Source of the DNA: Paenibacillus sp. JDR-2
GTDB taxonomy: Bacteria > Bacillota > Bacilli > Paenibacillales > Paenibacillaceae
Reading direction: 5' to 3'
Length of the DNA: 64,000 nt
Assembly: GCF_000023585.1 (NCBI RefSeq)
Contig: NC_012914.1
Span: forward strand, 6,857,501 to 6,921,500
Within the stretch, counting starts at the first letter, position 1. Every line of letters starts with the position of its first letter. The notes below the pieces were generated by a model. The model searched no databases and was not told the origin of the DNA. It saw nothing but the letters and a program-made list of their open reading frames with translations. The position numbers and the translations under genes are program-made. Of this stretch, positions 59,310-64,000 are shown in pieces.

Positions 59310-60527
59310 ATGGAAGTCTCGCAACAATTAAACAGCAAGCAAGCCATGAAAGGGCAAGCCGGGAAGGAGCCGTTTCCGATCTCCGTCCTGTCGCTGACCG
59401 TTGGCGCTTTTGCAATCGGCATGACCGAATTTGTCATTATGGGCATTCTCCCGAATGTCGCTAGCGACCTGAATGTAAGCATCTCGGCAGCCGGCCAGCT
59501 CATTACGATGTATGCCCTTGGCGTAGCCGTCGGCGCTCCGATTATGACGATTCTGACGAGCCGGATTCCGCAGAAAAAGCTGCTCTGCATTCTTATGCTG
59601 CTCTTTATTCTCGGCAACGGCCTGTCGGTTGTAGCACCCAATTACGCCGTTCTGATGATCGCCAGGATAATTACGGCACTGACCCACGGCACCTTCTTTG
59701 GCGTTGGCGCGGTTATTGCCTCCAAGCTCGTAAGAGCGGATAAGCAGGCCGGAGCCGTCTCGATTATGATGGCCGGCCTCACGATCGCCAACATTATCGG
59801 CGTCCCGATCGGCACGTATATCGGCCAGAACTGGGGCTGGCGCGCTTCCTTTGGCGCTATTGCCGTCATGGGCGTCCTCGCTCTTATCGGCATTATTATT
59901 TTCATTCCGAAGCTTAAGCTAAGCAAGCAGGTCAGCGTCCTTAAGCAAATATCGGCAATTGCCAGGCCAAAGCTGCTTGTCTATTTGCTAATCGCGGCAC
60001 TCGGCAACGCCGGACTGTTTGCGGTATTTACGTATATTACGCCGCTCCTTACGGATATTACCGGCTTTGCGGAGCACAGCGTGACCTGGATTCTGATTCT
60101 GTTCGGAATCGGCGTAACGGTCGGCAATATGGTTGGCGGCAAGCTGGCCGACTGGAAGCTGATGCCTTCCATTCTTGGCCTTTATCTGACCATAGCGGTT
60201 GTGTTGACGATCTTCACCTTTACCGTTCATAACGAGATCGCCGCCGTAATTACGATCTTCCTGTGGGGGGCGGCATCCTTTGCCGTATTCCCGGGACTTC
60301 AAGTACGGATTATGAGTCTGGCGCAGTCCGCGCCGGCACTGGCTTCCACGTCCAGCCATTCGGCCGGCAACCTCGGCAATGCCTCCGGCGCCTTTATCGG
60401 CGGCTGGGTCATTACCCATCTTTCCCTAGGCGCGCTGCCATGGGTAGGCGCCATCTTGGTTGGCCTTGCTTTGATCCTTGGTCTGTTCACCGCACGGACT
60501 CCAAGAATCCGTAACACATTCAGCTAA
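59310..60527 (+). CDS. MFS transporter (DHA1, sugar/drug efflux-like)
   Basis: A 405-residue transporter with 12 helices. The start region S-L-T-V-G-A-F-A-I-G-M-T-E-F-V-I-M-G-I-L-P, and G-A-P-I-M-T-I-L-T-S-R-I-P with motif A, are typical of the AraJ/YdhP/NepI group, which export arabinose-like sugars, nucleosides or drugs. The start is ATG at 59310 with GAAAGG upstream. A frame from 59277 lacks a ribosome binding site. It stands alone between genes in other directions and may be a general efflux pump. Confidence 0.87.
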   Translation: MEVSQQLNSKQAMKGQAGKEPFPISVLSLTVGAFAIGMTEFVIMGILPNVASDLNVSISAAGQLITMYALGVAVGAPIMTILTSRIPQKKLLCILMLLFILGNGLSVVAPNYAVLMIARIITALTHGTFFGVGAVIASKLVRADKQAGAVSIMMAGLTIANIIGVPIGTYIGQNWGWRASFGAIAVMGVLALIGIIIFIPKLKLSKQVSVLKQISAIARPKLLVYLLIAALGNAGLFAVFTYITPLLTDITGFAEHSVTWILILFGIGVTVGNMVGGKLADWKLMPSILGLYLTIAVVLTIFTFTVHNEIAAVITIFLWGAASFAVFPGLQVRIMSLAQSAPALASTSSHSAGNLGNASGAFIGGWVITHLSLGALPWVGAILVGLALILGLFTARTPRIRNTFS

Positions 60528-60613
60528 CATTCAGGCTGTGTTCATCCTCCGTTCATGTTCGAAACCGATAACCTTCATGTAGACGAAGACTTACGCGGAA
60601 GGAGTGAGCGGAG

Positions 60614-60976
60614 ATGAATATTTCATCATCATCAGTCTCGCAATCAAGCACAACTTATACGTCCCAGAGCAGCACTTCGGACACCAGCTCGCTGGAGAAA
60701 CAGCTGGAAAGTCTCGAGAAGCAGTTAAAGGAAGTTGCGCAGAGCAAGGATGACGAGAAGACCAAGCAAACAAAAGCCCAGCAGCTGCAGCAGCAGATTC
60801 AGCAAATTCAGCTGCAAATCGCCCAGAAGAAATCGCAGGCGGATAACCAGGCAGCAGGCCAGCAGCAAAGCATGAACCAGCAAACGGCTGCCAGCAGCCA
60901 GCTTGGCGTTAACACCAGCCGGAACAACCCGGCGCTTAACGGCACGACCGGCAATAATCTCGATATCCGGATTTAA
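60614..60976 (+). CDS. FlxA-like coiled-coil protein
   Basis: A 120-residue soluble protein: Ser/Thr-rich residues 1-26, then a coiled coil of about 55 residues very rich in Gln and Lys (L-E-K-Q-L-E-S-L-E-K-Q-L-K-E near 28), then a Gln/Asn/Gly-rich tail. The layout resembles FlxA-like family proteins, which have no proven role. It follows AAGGAGTGAG and ends in the stem of a very long hairpin shared with the convergent kinase gene. Confidence 0.75.
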   Translation: MNISSSSVSQSSTTYTSQSSTSDTSSLEKQLESLEKQLKEVAQSKDDEKTKQTKAQQLQQQIQQIQLQIAQKKSQADNQAAGQQQSMNQQTAASSQLGVNTSRNNPALNGTTGNNLDIRI

Positions 60977-61038
60977 GCTTAAACGGAAACAACCCCCTGA
61001 ACTGCAGCAGTCCAAGGGGTTGTTTCCGTTTAAGCTAA
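60974..61038. terminator. Long perfect hairpin, bidirectional terminator
   Basis: Left arm 60976-60996 and right arm 61016-61036 are fully complementary over 21 bp (AGCTTAAACGGAAACAACCCC). The stops of both convergent genes lie in or beside the arms. Confidence 0.9.
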
Positions 61039-63026
61039 GCCGGCAGCCGGATGGTAGCCGTCGTTCCGATATTCGGCTCGCTCGTAATCGATAGAGTGCC
61101 GCCATGGGATTGAATGATTTTGAAGCATACGGTGAGTCCAAGTCCGGTTCCCGTATCCTTGGTTGTATAGAACGGCTCGCCCAGCCGGTCAATGACATGC
61201 TGGGGAATGCCAACTCCCTGGTCGATAATATCAATAACCATATAGCCTTTATGGTCCTTCTTCATATGCACATGAAGCTCGCCACCGCTAGGCATGGCTT
61301 CAATCGCGTTTTTCATCAGGTTAACGAGCACCTGCTTGATCTGGTTGGCATCGCATTGGACAATAGGCAAATCCTGACTTTTCTCCGCGGATATGCTGAC
61401 ATTCGTAATGATCGCCTGCGACTGCATAATCGGAATGATATCGTCCAGCAGCGAACTCATGTCGCAGCTGCTTATCTGCTGCCACTGATGAGGCTTGGAC
61501 AGCAGCATAAACTCCCCTACGATATAGTTAATCCGCTCCAGCTCGGTCAGCATCATATCGAAATAATGGCGGTTCTGGTCCGTTGTTCTCCGGTGGAGCA
61601 GTTGGGTGAACCCTTTCAGCGCGGTCAACGGATTGCGAATCTCGTGGGCAACCCCTGCCGCCAGCTGGCCGATAACGGACAGCTTCTCCGACCGGATCAA
61701 ATGCTGCTCCGACAGCTTGCTCTCCGTCACATCCAGCAGCAGTCCGGATATAGCCGGTTTTCCTTTGAAGAAGGCGGGAGCCGCCTGCATCTCAAGGAAC
61801 AGATCCTTTTGATTGGATTTCCGCGCGGCAAGAGCAAGCCGGGAGGATTGATTCAACCGGCAGATCATGTTAAATTCCTGTTTTAACCGGTCACGTTCCG
61901 CCTCCAGCAGGAAGCTTGCCAGCGGCTGGCCAAGCATTTGTCCCGGCTCGCAGCCGAACATGCTCTCCCCTTGCGGATTCATATAGACCAATCGGCCATT
62001 TTGCTCAATAAACACGCCAAGCAGCGAGCTTTCCACGAAATTATCGTAATTGACCCGCGACTGCATGAGAGCGGCCCCGGCCGATTCCAACTCGTAAATG
62101 CCCACCGACAGCCGGATAGCAAGCAGCACAACGGCTACAATCGCGCCTACGCTAATAATCGAGAAGTCGCCCAGCCGGCAGATGACGGCGATAAGCGCCG
62201 CGCAGACAAAGATAATAAGCGCGTAACGCCTCATAAAGGTCTGCCTGGACTCGTTGCCCGGCCGGAGGGAAGCACCAAGCGGATCCTTGTCCGGCAGAGC
62301 GGCAAAGCCGATAAACATCATGCCGATAAACCAGCAGAAGTCCGCAATCCAGGACCATTGCTCGCCTGCCGCAGCGTAGGACAATAAATAGACAAATGCC
62401 GTGTTTCCCAATAATTTGATCAAAAATCCGCTGAGCAGAAACCTATTAGCCCTGCTGGAAATGATCTTTTTGCCGTACCAGCTGAAGAACAGCAGAAGAA
62501 ATACGATGACAGCATTAAAGGACGAGTTAAACATGTGATATCCCACGACATCCCGGTTAACATGATGATGGGACAGGATCGGTTCAATCAGAAGGTTCCA
62601 ATAAAGCGTGGAAGCCATCGTGCCGTACAATAAGATATCGAGTATGAATCGAAGCGCAAGGTTGGAGCGGCGCTGCTGGTACTGCATATAGAGAGCAATA
62701 AGAAAGAATAAATATTGAAGTCTCCATAGCAGCTCCGGAATACCCAGGTAATCCGGCTCGGCGCCTCTAATAAGCGTCACAATAGACCAGATGAGCTGGG
62801 CAACAAAATAAACCAGCAGGCCCAAGCCGTAAAATAACCAGTACTTCGTCTCTTTGCTGGAAGCCCTAAGCAGTAGGACAGCCGCGTAAAGAGCAGCTAA
62901 CGTTTGAAGAATATGGCTAACGGCCGCCCCGGTAAAGGAATCTCTCCGCAGAAATACAAGCCAGCCCGCGCATAATAGCAATAGAATCATTCCGAAATAA
63001 ACCGCAAAGCTCCTGCCGCGAAACAA
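61035..63026 (-). CDS. PAS-containing membrane sensor histidine kinase (sporulation-kinase type)
   Basis: A 663-residue kinase. About nine helices at residues 8-310 form a large membrane sensor, followed by one PAS domain (about 325-440), HisKA with V-A-H-E-I-R-N-P-L-T-A-L-K-G-F near 457, and HATPase with L-M-K-N-A-I-E-A, D-Q-G-V-G-I and G-T-G-L-G-L. The HEIRNPLTALKGF phosphorylation box is the type seen in KinA-KinE, which feed phosphate to Spo0F, and no response regulator gene adjoins. It may therefore act in the sporulation phosphorelay; this is an inference. A copy of the structured dispersed element lies about 150 bp upstream. Confidence 0.88.
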   Translation of the reverse strand: MFRGRSFAVYFGMILLLLCAGWLVFLRRDSFTGAAVSHILQTLAALYAAVLLLRASSKETKYWLFYGLGLLVYFVAQLIWSIVTLIRGAEPDYLGIPELLWRLQYLFFLIALYMQYQQRRSNLALRFILDILLYGTMASTLYWNLLIEPILSHHHVNRDVVGYHMFNSSFNAVIVFLLLFFSWYGKKIISSRANRFLLSGFLIKLLGNTAFVYLLSYAAAGEQWSWIADFCWFIGMMFIGFAALPDKDPLGASLRPGNESRQTFMRRYALIIFVCAALIAVICRLGDFSIISVGAIVAVVLLAIRLSVGIYELESAGAALMQSRVNYDNFVESSLLGVFIEQNGRLVYMNPQGESMFGCEPGQMLGQPLASFLLEAERDRLKQEFNMICRLNQSSRLALAARKSNQKDLFLEMQAAPAFFKGKPAISGLLLDVTESKLSEQHLIRSEKLSVIGQLAAGVAHEIRNPLTALKGFTQLLHRRTTDQNRHYFDMMLTELERINYIVGEFMLLSKPHQWQQISSCDMSSLLDDIIPIMQSQAIITNVSISAEKSQDLPIVQCDANQIKQVLVNLMKNAIEAMPSGGELHVHMKKDHKGYMVIDIIDQGVGIPQHVIDRLGEPFYTTKDTGTGLGLTVCFKIIQSHGGTLSITSEPNIGTTATIRLPA

Positions 63027-63174
63027 TCATGGACCTCCCCTCGCTCACTTACAACATTTACTAGTTCCCGTATTCCCTATAATACGATTTTATCCACTAA
63101 AATCCTCCTTTTTCCTCCATTACAGACAAGATTTCTATTATATACGCGTATTTACGCGGCTTTTCGACACTAAC

Positions 63175-63265
63175 TGACGCAAGGTGAAACGGCTTCGCCG
63201 TCCTTAGGCGGGAAGGCCCGTTCCAATTCGGAGTCTAAGGCAGATATATAGGAAAAAACTTATAA
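63175..63265. repeat. Structured dispersed element, copy 2 (upstream of the kinase)
   Basis: AAGGTGAAACGGC-TTC-GCCGT, CTTAGGCGGG, GGAAGGCCCGTTCC, TCTAAGG and AACTTATAA repeat the series of 51848-51939. A stem GGAA/TTCC here corresponds to GGAA/TTTC in copy 1, a consistent base change that fits pairing. It lies 149 bp before the kinase start and after the end of the GGDEF gene. Confidence 0.65.
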
Positions 63266-63276
63266 CCTCTTAGAAG

Positions 63277-63318
63277 GCAAAAAAGCGCCTCTCCGTTAAC
63301 GGAGAAGCGCTTTTTTGC
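63277..63318 (-). terminator. Terminator overlapping the GGDEF gene stop
   Basis: AAGCGCTTCTCCG pairs with CGGAGAGGCGCTT, with the TAA stop codon in the loop; T6 follows on the minus strand. Confidence 0.88.
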
Positions 63319-64000
63319 CTGGCTCTATATGGGCTGAACGGACCGTGTTCCGTCCACTGTTCTTGGCTTCGTACAAAGCATTGTCGGCTGCCTTCAGCAG
63401 CTGATTAATGCCTCCTCCCGCTTCTTTGCACCCTGCTCCCGCCATGGCAACGCCAAAGCTCGCCGTCACGGAAAGAGGAGGCTCGGAAGTCGCCGCCGCG
63501 ATAGTCTGCGCGGCAATCTCGCTGCGGATCCGCTGCGCAGCGGTTTCCGCTTCCTCATGGGACAAACCCGGCATTGCGACTACAAATTCCTCGCCGCCAT
63601 ACCTGCCAAATACGTCCTCCGGACGAAGCAGCTGCCGGCAGATGTCGACGACATGCAGCAAGGCGCGGTCTCCAACATCATGGCCGTAAGCATCGTTAAT
63701 CTGCTTGAAATGATCGATATCGAACAGGAGCAGGGCAAGCGGCTCGTCCTGCTCAGCCGATTGGTGCAGGAGCGCTTCGCTTAAATGAATGAAGTGAAGA
63801 CGGTTAAAAATCCCCGTCAGACCGTCATGATAAGCAAGCACCCGAAGCTGCTCCTGAAGCCGCACTCTCTCCGTTATGTCAATCATAACGATCAGCTTGC
63901 TCGTCTCAGGGCCCCTTCTCTTCCGGATAAAAGAAGAGCGGATCTGATAATAGTAGGACTGCATGCCAACGGTCCACTTCACCTCATCGTAGATATGGGG
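63296..64000 (-). CDS. PAS-GGDEF diguanylate cyclase, 5' part cut by the window
   Basis: The frame stays open to the right edge, so only the C-terminal 234 residues are visible. It opens with the end of a PAS/PAC region (K-L-I-V-M-I-D-I-T-E-R), then a GGDEF domain. The catalytic motif is G-G-E-E-F in R-Y-G-G-E-E-F, and the inhibitory I-site R-P-E-D lies exactly five residues before it. Both predict an active, product-inhibited diguanylate cyclase that makes c-di-GMP. The visible part begins after the first PAS, so other sensor domains may lie beyond. A terminator overlaps its stop. Confidence 0.93.
   Translation of the reverse strand, partial: PHIYDEVKWTVGMQSYYYQIRSSFIRKRRGPETSKLIVMIDITERVRLQEQLRVLAYHDGLTGIFNRLHFIHLSEALLHQSAEQDEPLALLLFDIDHFKQINDAYGHDVGDRALLHVVDICRQLLRPEDVFGRYGGEEFVVAMPGLSHEEAETAAQRIRSEIAAQTIAAATSEPPLSVTASFGVAMAGAGCKEAGGGINQLLKAADNALYEAKNSGRNTVRSAHIEPGKKALLR

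Overview
The window looks like chromosomal DNA of a Paenibacillus-type spore-forming member of the Bacillota. This is inferred from gene content, not from a database search. Indicators are an S-layer-homology surface protein, an LtaS-type lipoteichoic acid synthase, a yhbD-yhbE-yhbF bactofilin cluster, a sporulation-type PAS histidine kinase, TrxR-like ferredoxin-NADP reductase, c-di-AMP (ydaO/yuaA) riboswitches and strong AGGAGG ribosome binding sites. I see no rRNA, tRNA, prophage, transposase or CRISPR array.

Layout. 0-2 kb: a YhhN-type membrane protein and rlmN, then a four-copy 62-bp hairpin repeat. 2.3-10.4 kb: a potassium module, with one promoter, two tandem c-di-AMP riboswitches each followed by a terminator, an unknown 139-aa protein, a 34-aa membrane peptide, kdpF, kdpA, kdpB, kdpC, and a protein built from two copies of the KdpD sensor half with no histidine kinase. 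10.4-15.5 kb: an SDR-like protein, then divergent iron genes (ferredoxin-NADP reductase; siderophore-binding lipoprotein plus two FecCD permeases) around two Fur boxes. 15.5-29.2 kb: FAD dehydrogenase with WYL regulator, two MFS exporters, LtaS, TetR, the bactofilin operon, a CE15-like esterase, a MerR/MFS pair, a quinone oxidoreductase and a GntR regulator. 29.4-33.7 kb: a phosphonate-type ABC importer in the order D-E-E-C followed by a tyrosine phosphatase, probably controlled by the divergent GntR.

34-49 kb: an unknown anchored protein, a kinase-fold phosphotransferase, a Cys-cluster/pentapeptide protein, SDR plus TetR with matching operators, an HSP90-TPR operon, a VanR-VanS-VanY-like set without ligase genes, a 1.2-kb array of palindromic repeats, an ABC-2/YhgE-like membrane protein with divergent TetR, and a second phosphotransferase operon. 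49.4-56 kb: a luciferase-like oxidoreductase, then an extracytoplasmic thiol cluster (ResA-like, CcdA, an SLH protein with two thioredoxin-like modules, and a low-complexity secreted protein ending in a Cys pair). 56-64 kb: a cation symporter, a third phosphotransferase, a fatty acid hydroxylase, an MFS exporter, a FlxA-like protein, a sensor kinase and a GGDEF protein cut by the window end.

The least explained items are the intergenic repeat systems (1.9, 33.8, 38.4 and 44.5-45.7 kb), the double KdpD sensor, the surface thiol cluster, and a structured element present at both 51.85 and 63.18 kb.
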